The notes: generated by a model not told the origin, from the sequence alone. A stretch of DNA of 64,000 nucleotides from Paenibacillus sp. FSL H7-0326 (GCF_001955535.1 NZ_MPVN01000001.1:310001-374000), one strand, 5' to 3'; shown: positions 43,727 through 53,262, numbered from the stretch's first letter. Numbers and translations: made by a program.

Positions 43727-44197
43727 TTATGGCATTAATTCAACGACTGCCTGTTTGCCGCTAAGCTGAATTCCCGTCTTTGGCGTGCCGTATTCCTTCA
43801 AATCACGTATAAGACCCTCAAGAAGTGATTTCGCCAGATCTCCTTCTTTCTTTTGAATCTTCACAACCAGCCTCACTATATCACCAGATTTAAGGATACG
43901 CTCCATTTGAGTCTTCTTCGTATCATAATCATGCTCCTCAATATGCGGAGTCAAGCGGATCTCTTTGATCTTCGGCTCACGGCTCTTACGCTTCTCGGCC
44001 GCCGCCTCCTGCTTGGCAGCTCCCGCTCCAACTAGCCTGCATGGCGGAGGACTGCTCATGAGTGATGTGCATACCAGATCTACCTTTAGCTTCTTGGCTA
44101 GTGCGAGCGCTTCGGCGGTCTTCATCACACCGAGCTCTTCCCCATCTATACCGGTAACCTCTACTTCGGCTGCTTTGATTTTTTCGTTCTTGATCAA
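43727..44197 (-). CDS. Divergent translation initiation factor IF-3 paralogue
   Basis: A 156-residue protein with the two-domain IF-3 layout. The N-terminal domain begins IKNEKIKAAEVEVTGIDGE and the C-terminal domain holds IKEIRLTPHIEEHDYDTK. It differs from canonical IF-3 where that protein touches the ribosome: the MDYGKY linker motif reads VGAGAA, and the basic RFKGR loop reads KIQKKE (113-118). It is not next to rpmI-rplT, where the normal infC gene sits. Its TTG start lies 1 nt after the stop of the luciferase-like monooxygenase gene, with GGAAGGGGAAG upstream, so the two are coupled. It may be a specialised factor or a non-canonical RNA-binding protein. Confidence 0.85.
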   Translation of the reverse strand: MIKNEKIKAAEVEVTGIDGEELGVMKTAEALALAKKLKVDLVCTSLMSSPPPCRLVGAGAAKQEAAAEKRKSREPKIKEIRLTPHIEEHDYDTKKTQMERILKSGDIVRLVVKIQKKEGDLAKSLLEGLIRDLKEYGTPKTGIQLSGKQAVVELMP

Positions 44198-44198
44198 T

Positions 44199-45209
44199 TT
44201 ACTCTTCCCCTTCCCTCATCGCTTCCGCAATCAGCTGAAATGACCTCTTCCTTGCTTCAAAATCGTGGATGGCAGATGCAATCATGATTTCGTCCACATG
44301 ATAAAACTCGCTGATTCGGCGTATTCCTCTATTCACCTGCTCAGGATTACCCACAATGCTGAGATGCCTCCTGCTGTTAATCTGCTCCTTCTCCACTGCA
44401 GTATAAGGATATTGAAGCGACGTCTCCACCGATGGGAAGCCGGATAGCTGTGCTCCTCGCATCAACGCAAGAAAATAGAGCTGATTGCTTGAAGCAAGGT
44501 TCTTTGCTTCCTCCTCCGTATCTGCGCAAATCACACTAATGGTAATCATCGACCGTGGGGTATCCCTCACGATGGAAGGCTGAAAACCAGATTTATAATG
44601 ATGAATCGCTTCTTCTCCTCCAGGTACGCCAAAGAAATGAGCAAACGAGTAGGAAACGCCATGTCGTGCTGCGATCTTTCCTCCTTCACTGCTTGATCCA
44701 AGCACCCATAGCTCCGGAACGCTGTCGATCAGTGGAATGGCCTTCAGTTTGGCATACCGGTGATCCTCCGGAAGATCCTCATATAAATAACCGATCAGAT
44801 CATCAATCTGGACTGGAAATTGCTGCGAATTCATTCGCTTCCCTTCGTTTAAAGCCGCTGTCGCGAGCGGCATCGCGCCTGTAGCTCTCCCGATACCCAG
44901 ATCAATTCGGCCCGGATATAAAGCCTCTAACAAACGGAAATTCTCAGCCACTTTATAAGCACTGTAGTGGGGCAGCATAATGCCTCCCGAACCAACACGT
45001 ATGCGTGAGCTGTGAGAAGCCAAATGGGAGATCATCACTTCCGGGCTGGAAAAGGAGAGTGCAGGCATGCCATGATGCTCTGAAACCCAAAACCGGTGAT
45101 ACCCCAGACTTTCGGTGAATTGAATCAGCTCTGTCGCTTCACTCAAAGCATCGTGAACCGTGAACCCTTCTTTTATGTAGCCATGCTCTAATACACTTAG
45201 TTTGATCAT
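44199..45209 (-). CDS. LLM-class flavin-dependent oxidoreductase
   Basis: A protein of about 336 residues of the bacterial luciferase-like monooxygenase family (YvbT/LuxA group), using FMNH2 supplied by a separate reductase. Recognisable parts are LSVLEHGYIKEG, HRFWVSEHHGMPALSFSSP, RVGSGGIMLPHYS, RIDLGIGRATG and the C-terminal IVGNPEQVNRGIRR. The substrate is unknown. Two in-frame ATGs are 6 nt apart; the one at 45209 is better spaced from AAGGGTGA. It is followed after 1 nt by the IF-3 paralogue gene. Confidence 0.9.
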   Translation of the reverse strand: MIKLSVLEHGYIKEGFTVHDALSEATELIQFTESLGYHRFWVSEHHGMPALSFSSPEVMISHLASHSSRIRVGSGGIMLPHYSAYKVAENFRLLEALYPGRIDLGIGRATGAMPLATAALNEGKRMNSQQFPVQIDDLIGYLYEDLPEDHRYAKLKAIPLIDSVPELWVLGSSSEGGKIAARHGVSYSFAHFFGVPGGEEAIHHYKSGFQPSIVRDTPRSMITISVICADTEEEAKNLASSNQLYFLALMRGAQLSGFPSVETSLQYPYTAVEKEQINSRRHLSIVGNPEQVNRGIRRISEFYHVDEIMIASAIHDFEARKRSFQLIAEAMREGEE

Positions 45210-45261
45210 TTTCATTCACCCTTCCCTACAAGAAAATTCCGCTCAATTGCAGTCCAAAGTT

Positions 45262-45293
45262 AAAGGACACCGTTATTGTTAACGGTGTCCTTC
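45262..45293. terminator. Terminator of the LTA synthase gene
   Basis: Perfect 13-bp arms AAGGACACCGTTA and their reverse complement with a 4-nt loop, 8 nt after the LTA synthase stop on the minus strand. The T tract is short. Confidence 0.78.
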
Positions 45294-45300
45294 TATCATA

Positions 45301-47205
45301 TCAGAATCCACGCTTCGGAAGCAGCTTCACATATTCATCCGAAAGCTTCATCAGCTTCATAATATAATCGTAATCGGCGCGATACTTCAAAATATCGGCG
45401 ACGGGTTCCAGCGTTGTCAGCGAAATCGCCTGTCCATCCTCAAAACCGCTGCCCGGTACGAACATGACTTCATTATTGAAGAATGTACCTGTCGGCATGT
45501 AATATCGCATCCCGATGACATTCTGGTCAATATTAAGCAGATCCTGTCCTAATGCAGTGAAGTTCGAATCCTTCAAAGAAATACCGAGAAGGTTGGAGAC
45601 CGTAGGCAATATATCCATTTGTCCGCCAACCGTATCAATCTGACGTCCTTCCATTCCAGGTACATGAATGACGAGCGGTATATTGAAGCGGCTGATCTGT
45701 TCATGATAAGGAACGCCTAGAGCAGCCTCAACCTGCTCCGGAGAAGTACTCTGATTCTGCAGCCCAAAGTGATCGCCGTAGACGACGAGAATCGTGTCCT
45801 CCCACAGTCCTTCTTCCTTCAGCCCGTCAATTAGTGTCCCCAGAGCATAATCAGCATAGTTCAGTGCTGTCAGGTAATCGCCCAAGGCAGTGCCTGCAAG
45901 CTGCTGAGGAACTTCCATCTGCTTACGATCCTGCGGTACTTTGAAAGGCGCATGACTTGAAGTTGCGATAAAATGTGCGTAGAACGGCTTGTTCTGCGCA
46001 TCCAGATCCACCAGCTTATTCAGTCCGACACGATACATTTCTTCATCAGAAGCACCAAAATCGTTAAAATGATCATTTGTAAAATAAGGCTTATCAAAAT
46101 ATTGATCAAAATGAAGTGCAGGATACATTTTGTTTCGATCCCAAAAGCTCACATTGTTAACATGGAAGGTCTGTGCTGTATATCCTTCATTCTGTACAAG
46201 GCGCGGCAGACTTGGCAGCACGCGGTCACCAAACCCGGTTGCCATCGCCATCGTCCCAATCGGATAAATTGATGTATTCGTAATAAATTCGGCATCCGAA
46301 GTATTCCCTTGTCCTATTTGCTGAAATACATGTGGAAAATACATGCTCTCCTCGATGAGATCATTGAGCACCGGAGTGACCTCTTGTCCATCTACCTGCT
46401 GACGAACCGGGAAATTTTGAAATGATTCCAGCTGTACGATAATCAGATTCTTCCCTTTTGCTGCACCGAATCCATCCGGTATCGTCTCATTACCATCTTG
46501 TTCGGATTGCTGTTGATATGGGTAGGTGGCTTGATGCTCCTTAATTTCCTTAACCGTCTCCTCGATATCTCCGGCAGCAATCAATTTATTCTGCTGATTC
46601 GCAAGAATCGCTTGTGCCACCTGATAATTCAGAAAACCAAGCTCGTCGGCACGAACGGTTTCGTTCTCAATTGAACCATCCTTGGCAATCGTCAATCCAG
46701 ACATGACAAGACCAATGACGGCGACCGATAAAATACCGATCCGGGACAGCTGTCTCGTATATACGCTTCGTTTACCTTGAACTCTGTATATGATCCATAA
46801 GATCGTCATCACCATGACATCCGCAAAAAACCAAAAATGCTTCGGCTCGATCAGCAGACCGATACTTGAGGCAACCTGCGGCACTTGATTCAGACTAAGT
46901 AGTGTCGTATATGTCGGTATGGAACCGAACTGGACGTTATAAATTGTTGCCGCGAACAGAATGATCGAGAACAGCGTGTTCAAGCTCCAATAAGCTGTTC
47001 CCTTCCATTTCCCTGAGAAGAGAAGCTCCCATAGGCATAAAACGACCAGAACAGCTATCGCATCTACAGCAATGCGGTCCCATGAGATGTCTCTAAATAC
47101 AAAAAAGCGGAATAATGTCAGCTTTGCCATCATGAGCACAAACACAATAACAAATAACGACCTTCCCAGCCCTGTCTTTGTTTCTTTCAATTGAATTGAC
47201 CCCAT
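45301..47205 (-). CDS. ltaS: Lipoteichoic acid synthase-type sulfatase-fold enzyme
   Basis: A 634-residue membrane enzyme. Five N-terminal transmembrane helices (about 13-175) are followed by a linker and an extracellular sulfatase-fold domain (about 250-620). Key sites are VQLESFQNF (metal-binding Glu), the nucleophile Thr in GQGNTSDAEF, and VVYGDHFG (metal-binding Asp and His). LtaS polymerises glycerol phosphate from phosphatidylglycerol; Bacillota often carry several paralogues (LtaS, YfnI, YqgS, YvgJ) and I cannot say which this is. The nucleophile is Thr, so it does not need the FGE encoded nearby. No clear ribosome-binding site precedes the ATG. Confidence 0.9.
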   Translation of the reverse strand: MGSIQLKETKTGLGRSLFVIVFVLMMAKLTLFRFFVFRDISWDRIAVDAIAVLVVLCLWELLFSGKWKGTAYWSLNTLFSIILFAATIYNVQFGSIPTYTTLLSLNQVPQVASSIGLLIEPKHFWFFADVMVMTILWIIYRVQGKRSVYTRQLSRIGILSVAVIGLVMSGLTIAKDGSIENETVRADELGFLNYQVAQAILANQQNKLIAAGDIEETVKEIKEHQATYPYQQQSEQDGNETIPDGFGAAKGKNLIIVQLESFQNFPVRQQVDGQEVTPVLNDLIEESMYFPHVFQQIGQGNTSDAEFITNTSIYPIGTMAMATGFGDRVLPSLPRLVQNEGYTAQTFHVNNVSFWDRNKMYPALHFDQYFDKPYFTNDHFNDFGASDEEMYRVGLNKLVDLDAQNKPFYAHFIATSSHAPFKVPQDRKQMEVPQQLAGTALGDYLTALNYADYALGTLIDGLKEEGLWEDTILVVYGDHFGLQNQSTSPEQVEAALGVPYHEQISRFNIPLVIHVPGMEGRQIDTVGGQMDILPTVSNLLGISLKDSNFTALGQDLLNIDQNVIGMRYYMPTGTFFNNEVMFVPGSGFEDGQAISLTTLEPVADILKYRADYDYIMKLMKLSDEYVKLLPKRGF

Positions 47206-47314
47206 TCTAAATCTAAAATTTTATAATGTTTTTACGAAATATGTGATCCATTATAACATTTATATTGTTTTAGTTCTAATTTAATGAGCTGTGAGTTTGA
47301 TTCTTGCAGAATAA

Positions 47315-47356
47315 ACAAAAAAACAGGAAGCTTCCTTTAAGGAAGACGCTCCTGTT
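47315..47356 (-). terminator. Terminator of the DUF3891 gene
   Basis: Arms AACAGGA and TCCTGTT with an inner CTTCC/GGAAG pairing, followed on the minus strand by a run of T. It lies 45 nt after the DUF3891 stop codon. Confidence 0.78.
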
Positions 47357-47400
47357 CATTGACCATTTCTTAATTTAATTGTCGGTATCGTTACTGGCAC

Positions 47401-48165
47401 TCATCGAAAATGCAGTGCCTGCTTCATTTCCGGCGTTTGCTCGTAGGCATCACTTAATCCCTTTTCTTCAATCCATTGCTTGGATACTCTCTTATACGAC
47501 AGCTCCGTCTGAAACGGTGCGGCAAAAGGGGATGGTGTCACCTGTACCGTCTGGCTGTCCAGCCATTTTGCCTGAAGTGAAGGCGCATCAGGATCTAATG
47601 TGCTGAGTTGAGTCAATCCGTTCTTGAACCAGGGATGTTCCTCCTGCTTAGTGACTCCAGGTTCATTCATGCATACATAGAGCGATAGATCGTCACAGAA
47701 CTCAAGAAGGCGGGAATGCTGATCAACAACCTCGGCTTCCTGCGGCGCCGCCTCTCTACGCAAACGCTGCTGTCTATACCCTTCCTCTTTACAAAAAGCG
47801 ATGCTGAACTCATCTGTCCCGTTCTGAATATCGGGAAACTGGGTGAAATGGTGACTGACCAGGTAGGCCGCATAAGGACTGTGCTCTTCTACTTCTTCGA
47901 TTCCGGCTTGGTACATTCTCAGCTTCACCGGATAAGGATAATTGACGAAATAATAAGGCTCCTTCTCCTTGTCATTCCAGATCGGCACCTCATCTACCCG
48001 AATCCATGCCCGATCATGCTCGTAAATAGCATACAATACATCCTTCTTATATGTATCCTGGATAAACAATTCCGGTAAGAGTCTAGAGGCAATCTCTCCC
48101 GACAGTCTTGCATGCTCATGCTGCTTAATCATAATGAAGTGCTGTGCTTGTTCTCTTATAATCAT
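47401..48165 (-). CDS. DUF3891 family protein
   Basis: A 254-residue soluble protein with the DUF3891 pattern: MIIREQ near the start, QHEHARLSGEIA with two His, a YAIYEHDRAWIRVD motif, and an LVSHHFTQF motif. The spaced His and Asp residues resemble an HD-type metal site, but the function is unknown. AGAAGGAGATG stands about 10 nt before the ATG. It lies downstream of the PPDK regulator gene on the same strand with a 143-bp gap, and its own terminator follows. Confidence 0.85.
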   Translation of the reverse strand: MIIREQAQHFIMIKQHEHARLSGEIASRLLPELFIQDTYKKDVLYAIYEHDRAWIRVDEVPIWNDKEKEPYYFVNYPYPVKLRMYQAGIEEVEEHSPYAAYLVSHHFTQFPDIQNGTDEFSIAFCKEEGYRQQRLRREAAPQEAEVVDQHSRLLEFCDDLSLYVCMNEPGVTKQEEHPWFKNGLTQLSTLDPDAPSLQAKWLDSQTVQVTPSPFAAPFQTELSYKRVSKQWIEEKGLSDAYEQTPEMKQALHFR

Positions 48166-48308
48166 CTACGATAACATCTCCTTCTACATCCGCTTGTGAT
48201 TAAGTAACCCACGCAGGCACCGTTCTAAACTTTATATAACATACAGAATAAAGTACAAAGAAGCCCGATCAGGCCCCTTCGGTTATTACACTTATATCTT
48301 CTTATCTA

Positions 48309-49097
48309 CTAGAGATATCCCAGTATTATGCCTGCTGTCTCTTCAATGGCTTTGTCTGTTACATCTATAACCGGACAACCCAGCCGATCAAACAGTTCAT
48401 AAGCATATTCCAGCTCGGTAACGATCCGCGCGAGCGAAGCGTATTTTGACCCATTGGGAAGTCCCATGACCTTAAGCCGTTCTGAGCGTATTTTGAGCAA
48501 ATGCTCTGCATCCATGGTCAGTCCGACAATTTGACCCTTGATCGGCTCGTTTAAAGGTTCAGGAGGCTTGATCTCAGGTACGATGGGATAATTGACAACC
48601 TTATAGCCTTTATGCGCGAGAAATATACTCAGCGGTGTTTTTGAGGTCCGGGATACGCCAAGCAGAACAATATCGGCTTTGACAATGGCACTGGTGTCTT
48701 TGCCATCGTCACACTTTACTGCAAATTCGACTGCTTCCACGCGTCTAAAGTAGTCTTCGTCCAAACGATGCAGGACACCCGGACGCTGTGTCGGCGAATC
48801 ATGGAACGTATCAATAAAGGCCTGCATCATCGGCCCCATGATGTCCACGGTTCGAATGCCAAGTCGCACCGATTCTTCCTTGATCGCTTCACGCAGCTCA
48901 GGCTGAACGAGTGTATATGCGACAAAACCGGATTTACGGTGAACCTCTTCCATCAGCTCTCGAATCTCATCTTCACTGCGGATTTGGGGATAACGTCTTA
49001 GCTGAATGTTCAATGACTCAAATTGTCGCAGTGCGGCTCTTACAACGAGATCAGCTGTTTCCCCTAGAGAATCTGAACAAACGGCGACGAAATGCAT
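48309..49097 (-). CDS. Pyruvate, phosphate dikinase regulatory protein (DUF299)
   Basis: A 262-residue bifunctional kinase/phosphotransferase that inactivates PPDK by ADP-dependent threonine phosphorylation and reactivates it with phosphate. The P-loop-like motif GVSRTSKTPLSIFLAHKGYKV (about 150-170) and an N-terminal CSDSLGETADLV are diagnostic. The target ppdK gene is upstream in the same cluster, with ccpN between them, in the common Bacillota arrangement. AGGGGG precedes the ATG. A copy of the 3' end of ccpN lies in the leader of this gene. Confidence 0.95.
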   Translation of the reverse strand: MHFVAVCSDSLGETADLVVRAALRQFESLNIQLRRYPQIRSEDEIRELMEEVHRKSGFVAYTLVQPELREAIKEESVRLGIRTVDIMGPMMQAFIDTFHDSPTQRPGVLHRLDEDYFRRVEAVEFAVKCDDGKDTSAIVKADIVLLGVSRTSKTPLSIFLAHKGYKVVNYPIVPEIKPPEPLNEPIKGQIVGLTMDAEHLLKIRSERLKVMGLPNGSKYASLARIVTELEYAYELFDRLGCPVIDVTDKAIEETAGIILGYL

Positions 49098-49119
49098 CCT
49101 CTTTTCCCCCTGCTGCTTT

Positions 49120-49208
49120 ATTCATACTCACCCTTCGTGATGTACCGAATCAAACGCCCTGGCTTTTTGATTCATACTCACCCTTCGTGATGTACCGAAT
49201 CAAACGCC
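49120..49208. repeat. 39-bp direct duplication of the ccpN 3' end
   Basis: A 39-nt sequence at 49170-49208 that contains the last codons and stop of ccpN recurs exactly at 49120-49158, in the gap before the PPDK regulator gene. The offset is 50 bp. It reads like a recent local tandem duplication of the gene end. Confidence 0.85.
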
Positions 49209-49813
49209 TCAAATAATACTCTAACGATCGTCGTCTTCGATATCCGGCCGACCAGCTCATTGGTCTCCCGCTTAATAACAGGTAAGCTGTCGATCTCGTG
49301 AAACACCATTTTTCCAACTGCGTCTATTATTCGATCCTCCGGTGACACCGATATCATATTCGGCTCTCTTGTCATCATCAGGCTGACCGGAATCTCTCGA
49401 ATATCCTGATCTCCTAAGGTCACCTTAAGCAGATCCTTCCGAGAGACAATTCCGATCAATGCGCCCTCTGAGTTAATCACCAGCAGTGTTCCGACATCCT
49501 CCAAGAACAAGGTCACTACGGCCTCATGGATGGTGGTATGTCCATATACTACAACGGGTACACTCTGTACATCCTTCACTTTCATTTCGCCTATCTCCGT
49601 CAAGTACCTGTCTGAAGCAGTCATCACACGGCCGAGAAAATATCCTACCTTGGGCTTTGCAGACAAGTAACCTGTCATTACAAGTAATGAAAGATCTGCT
49701 CTAATCGTCGGCTTGGATAGTGACAAGCGGTCAGCAATCTGATCCCCCGTAATGGGAGCACTCTCCTGAACAATATCTACAATGCGTTGTTGTCTTCCTG
49801 TTAGTTCAATCAC
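49178..49813 (-). CDS. ccpN: CcpN-type transcriptional repressor (HTH plus CBS pair)
   Basis: A 211-residue regulator. The winged helix-turn-helix (about 1-60, SAPITGDQIADRLSLSKPTIRADLSLL) precedes two CBS domains (about 75-135 and 145-205) that sense nucleotides. In Bacillus subtilis CcpN represses gluconeogenic genes (gapB, pckA) when glucose is present and sits beside the PPDK regulator gene. Here it lies between ppdK and that regulator, which supports orthology. The start is GTG, with GGGGG 7-8 nt upstream. The last 39 bp, including the stop, are duplicated just downstream. Confidence 0.92.
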   Translation of the reverse strand: MIELTGRQQRIVDIVQESAPITGDQIADRLSLSKPTIRADLSLLVMTGYLSAKPKVGYFLGRVMTASDRYLTEIGEMKVKDVQSVPVVVYGHTTIHEAVVTLFLEDVGTLLVINSEGALIGIVSRKDLLKVTLGDQDIREIPVSLMMTREPNMISVSPEDRIIDAVGKMVFHEIDSLPVIKRETNELVGRISKTTIVRVLFEAFDSVHHEG

Positions 49814-49883
49814 AATATGCCCCCATAATCAGTTACCATAAAAATTGATGATAAGCTCACATTATGACGAGTAGCGTTCATCA

Positions 49884-52577
49884 TTATGCGGTGCTCGTTA
49901 CCTCTGAGCAATCCTCAGGGACTGACACATTTCGCTCCCGTATTTCGGCTTGCGCCGCAGCAATTCGGGCAAAAGGCACGCGATAAGGTGAGCAGCTGAC
50001 ATAATCCAGTCCAATCTGATGGCAGAAACGAATAGAATCTCGATCACCACCATGCTCCCCGCACAGTCCAGCTACAAGCTGCGGCTTCCAGGAACGTCCT
50101 CTATTCAGAGCCAGCTTCATCAGCTCACCGACGCCTTCTTCATCCAGCACTTCAAAAGGGTTCGCTTCAACAATCTTCTGCTCCAGATATTGGCTAAGGA
50201 ATCTGCGTTCCGCATCATCTCTACTGTAACCGAGCGTCATCTGTGTTAAGTCATTTGTGCCAAAGGAGAAAAAATCGGCATGTTTCGCTATCTCTGCGGC
50301 AGTTAAGGCTGCACGCGGAACTTCAATCATCGTGCCAACCCGATACGGACAATGCCTCAGATTCTCTCTCAGCACTTGTTCCGCAACTTCATCCACAAGC
50401 CTTCTCAGCGTGGACAGCTCATTGGCATGCCCTACCAGAGGAATCATAATTTCAGGTACAACCGATATCCCCCGATCTATACAGTTCGCGGCTGCACGGA
50501 AGATTGCCTCTATTTGCATATCATAAATTTCGGGGAATACAATTCCAAGCCTTGCACCTCTCCAGCCAAGCATGGGATTCGTCTCTCTTAACTCCTGCAC
50601 CTTCGATATGACTCGTTCTACTTTATCCAGCTCTTCGGTATCCCCATCCATTGTTATCATGCGAAGATGCTCTTTTCTGCCTTCCAGTACTTCAAGCTTC
50701 GGCAAAAATTCATGCAGCGGCGGATCCAGCAAACGAATGGTGACAGGCAGCCCATCCATCTCCGTAAAGATCTGCTCAAAATCCGATTGCTGAATCGGCA
50801 ATAAGCGGTATAGTGCCTCTTGACGCTCCTGGGCATTTCCGGCGACGATGACCCGCTGAATCAACGGCAGTCTGGAAGGTGACAGAAACATATGCTCTGT
50901 ACGGCACAAGCCTATTCCTTCTGCTCCCCATTTGCGTGCATACTTTACGTCACCCGGCTGATCAATATTTGCATAGACCTTCATATGCTTGATCTCATCC
51001 GCCCAGCTTAGAACGAGAGACAATTCCTCCGAAATTTCAGGATCCTTCAGCTTGATCTCTCCTGCATACACCTGCCCCGTTGCTCCATCCAGTGAGATCA
51101 GATCTCCTTCTCGGAAGGTATATTCCCCGCAGACCAGCTCCTTCACATCCTCACGAAGCTCCATCTCTTCACAGCCGCACACACAGGGTGTTCCCATTCC
51201 TCTTGCAACCACCGCTGCATGGCTTGTCATTCCTCCCCGCAGTGTAAGCAGGCCTTCGGCCGCAATAACTCCATGAATATCCTGAGGTGTAGTTTCTCTG
51301 CGTACCAAAATAACTCTTTTGCCCACAGAAGTCCATGCTTCTGCCGTTTCGGAATCAAACACAAGCGCACCGCTCACAGCACCGGGAGAAGCTGGAAGTC
51401 CCGTCGCCACAACCTTATCCGCATCCTGAGCCTCAATTGACTGATGCAGCAGTTGATTTAGATGCTCAGGCTCAATTCGCAGCAAGGCTTCTTCCTTGGT
51501 AATAATGCCTTCCTTCGCATAATCGACTGCTGCTTTCATGGCTGCTTGGGCAGTCCGCCTTGCTCCACGAGTCTGCAGTATGTACAGCTTGCCCTGTTCA
51601 ATCGTAAATTCAATGTCCTGTATATCTCCATACCAAGCTTCCAGCCGGGACGCTGCTTCGTGAAGCTCTTCATATACGGCGGGCATCGTTTGGGCAAGAT
51701 ACGATATTCCGAACGGAGTACGTATGCCCATGACGACTTCTTCTCCTTGAGCCGATGGCAGATATTCCCCTAGAATTTCATGAACTCCAGTGGATGGGTT
51801 TCGAGTAAAAAGCACACCTGTCCCGCTGTATTCATCCAGATTGCCGAATACCATTTCCTGAACACTGACAGCCGTTCCCTGATCCTCTGGAATCTTATGA
51901 ACCTTGCGATATACTTTGGCCCTCGGATTTGACCAGGAACGGAAGATCGCGCGTACGGCATCAATTAACTGCTCTCTTACATTTTGCGGGATCGGTTTCT
52001 TGGTACGCTGATGAATGAGTGATTTATATTTATCGATGAGCTCCGCAAGGTCTGCTTGTTCAAGCTGTCCGATATGTTCCGTCCCTTGAGCTGTATTGAG
52101 CTGACGCAGTAATTTCGAGAATGCATTATTCTCGATTCCCATCACCACATGTCCATACATTTGTATAAAACGGGCATAGCATTCCAGCGCATATTTGCGA
52201 TTGCCGGTCATTGCCGCGAGACCTTCTGATGTCTCGTCATTCATGCCAAGGTTCAGGATGGTATCCATCATCCCCGGCATGGAAGTTACTGCACCCGAAC
52301 GTACGGCAACGAATAACGGATTCGCAGAATTCCCGAATGTTTTGCCGGTCTTCTGTTCTAGACTCACGAGTGCTGCTTCAATCTCTTCAATAAGGGAGAG
52401 CGGAATATGTCCAAGATGCGTGTAATAATCCCGGCATGAAGCCGTCGTAATCGTAAAGCCGTAAGGTACAGGCAAGCCCGCTCTTGTCATTTCCGCCAAA
52501 TCCGCTCCTTTTCCACCCAGAAGCTCTCGCATCGATGCATTACCTTCACTAAACATGAATACACGTTGGTCCGTCAT
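49884..52577 (-). CDS. ppdK: Pyruvate, phosphate dikinase
   Basis: An enzyme of about 897 residues that interconverts pyruvate, ATP and phosphate with PEP, AMP and pyrophosphate. The N-terminal nucleotide-binding domain begins VFMFSEGNASMRELLGGKGA. The swivelling domain carries the catalytic His in LRGGMTSHAAVVARG. The C-terminal PEP/pyruvate domain ends with GLCGEHGGD. The frame is open 23 codons further up, but AGGAGAG 6-7 nt before the ATG at 52577 marks the start, giving a normal PPDK length. The family regulator (DUF299) and ccpN follow on the same strand. Direction in the cell, glycolytic or gluconeogenic, cannot be told from sequence. Confidence 0.97.
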   Translation of the reverse strand: MTDQRVFMFSEGNASMRELLGGKGADLAEMTRAGLPVPYGFTITTASCRDYYTHLGHIPLSLIEEIEAALVSLEQKTGKTFGNSANPLFVAVRSGAVTSMPGMMDTILNLGMNDETSEGLAAMTGNRKYALECYARFIQMYGHVVMGIENNAFSKLLRQLNTAQGTEHIGQLEQADLAELIDKYKSLIHQRTKKPIPQNVREQLIDAVRAIFRSWSNPRAKVYRKVHKIPEDQGTAVSVQEMVFGNLDEYSGTGVLFTRNPSTGVHEILGEYLPSAQGEEVVMGIRTPFGISYLAQTMPAVYEELHEAASRLEAWYGDIQDIEFTIEQGKLYILQTRGARRTAQAAMKAAVDYAKEGIITKEEALLRIEPEHLNQLLHQSIEAQDADKVVATGLPASPGAVSGALVFDSETAEAWTSVGKRVILVRRETTPQDIHGVIAAEGLLTLRGGMTSHAAVVARGMGTPCVCGCEEMELREDVKELVCGEYTFREGDLISLDGATGQVYAGEIKLKDPEISEELSLVLSWADEIKHMKVYANIDQPGDVKYARKWGAEGIGLCRTEHMFLSPSRLPLIQRVIVAGNAQERQEALYRLLPIQQSDFEQIFTEMDGLPVTIRLLDPPLHEFLPKLEVLEGRKEHLRMITMDGDTEELDKVERVISKVQELRETNPMLGWRGARLGIVFPEIYDMQIEAIFRAAANCIDRGISVVPEIMIPLVGHANELSTLRRLVDEVAEQVLRENLRHCPYRVGTMIEVPRAALTAAEIAKHADFFSFGTNDLTQMTLGYSRDDAERRFLSQYLEQKIVEANPFEVLDEEGVGELMKLALNRGRSWKPQLVAGLCGEHGGDRDSIRFCHQIGLDYVSCSPYRVPFARIAAAQAEIRERNVSVPEDCSEVTSTA

Positions 52578-52756
52578 CCGATCTCTCCTCATCTCATTGT
52601 TTTTCAAATGCATATTTTCCATTTTTTTCAAATCTAACTTAGCCAATATATTACGTCACGAATGAGGAATGGTCAATATATAATACGTCATATAAGAATG
52701 TTTTATAGGTGTAGATTACACATGATTTCGGATGTAGTGACCATAAATTCAACACA

Positions 52757-52784
52757 AAGAAGCTGTCACTACGGACAGCTTCTT
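52757..52784 (-). terminator. Terminator of the small membrane-protein gene
   Basis: Perfect 11-bp arms AAGAAGCTGTC and their reverse complement around a 6-nt loop, 23 nt after the stop of the 151-residue gene on the minus strand. Confidence 0.75.
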
Positions 52785-52806
52785 GGTCTGTGTTACAGAA
52801 GAGAGA

Positions 52807-53262
52807 TCACCGTTGCTGCTCAGAAACACCGTTCATTTCCAGCACCGATTGGATCATACTGCTGCGGTATTCAATTTTGGGCTTGAGATCGATCCCTCTG
52901 GATTTACCTTCAATATATAATGTGACATCATTTGATCCGTCATAGGATCTGTATCCTGTCACCTTATCATAAGGAATAAAATAGAGACCAAACTTAACAC
53001 CGTTCTCCCCGACATAAAACTGACTAACCAAATAATAGACAACAAACGAGAGTAAGAAAATAACGTATTTTAGCCATCCTTCACTCGTTATCAAGTAAAT
53101 ACCGCCAAGTACATAGATCAGCACCATCAGCAGCGTATTTTCTTTACCTAGTCCGCTAAACCTTACTTTCCCTGCTCTGCGACGCTGCTGAATGCTAACA
53201 ATCAAGGCAGCCAATGAGAGGATTAGAAATAGAACCAGACTAATATTGGATACCAAGTGCAC
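52807..53262 (-). CDS. Hypothetical membrane protein with PH-like C-terminal part
   Basis: A 151-residue protein I cannot assign to a family. Three hydrophobic segments (about 5-25, 44-59 and 62-82) precede a soluble C-terminal half (about 85-150) with the pattern GLYFIPYDKVTGYRSYD and VTLYIEGKSRGIDLKP. That pattern resembles the short PH-like domains of small bacterial membrane proteins (an impression, not a match I can verify). It is convergent with nothing, stands between ppdK and the aldo/keto reductase, and has its own terminator. Confidence 0.65.
   Translation of the reverse strand: MHLVSNISLVLFLILSLAALIVSIQQRRRAGKVRFSGLGKENTLLMVLIYVLGGIYLITSEGWLKYVIFLLSFVVYYLVSQFYVGENGVKFGLYFIPYDKVTGYRSYDGSNDVTLYIEGKSRGIDLKPKIEYRSSMIQSVLEMNGVSEQQR

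Noticed and set aside
45301..47205. LTA synthase as a substrate for the nearby FGE
   Set aside because: The nucleophile is Thr in GQGNTSD and there is no CxPxR motif, so formylglycine is not used.
48262..48285. Possible terminator after the PPDK regulator gene
   Set aside because: The GC-rich arms pair poorly, with mismatches next to the loop and only a short T tract.
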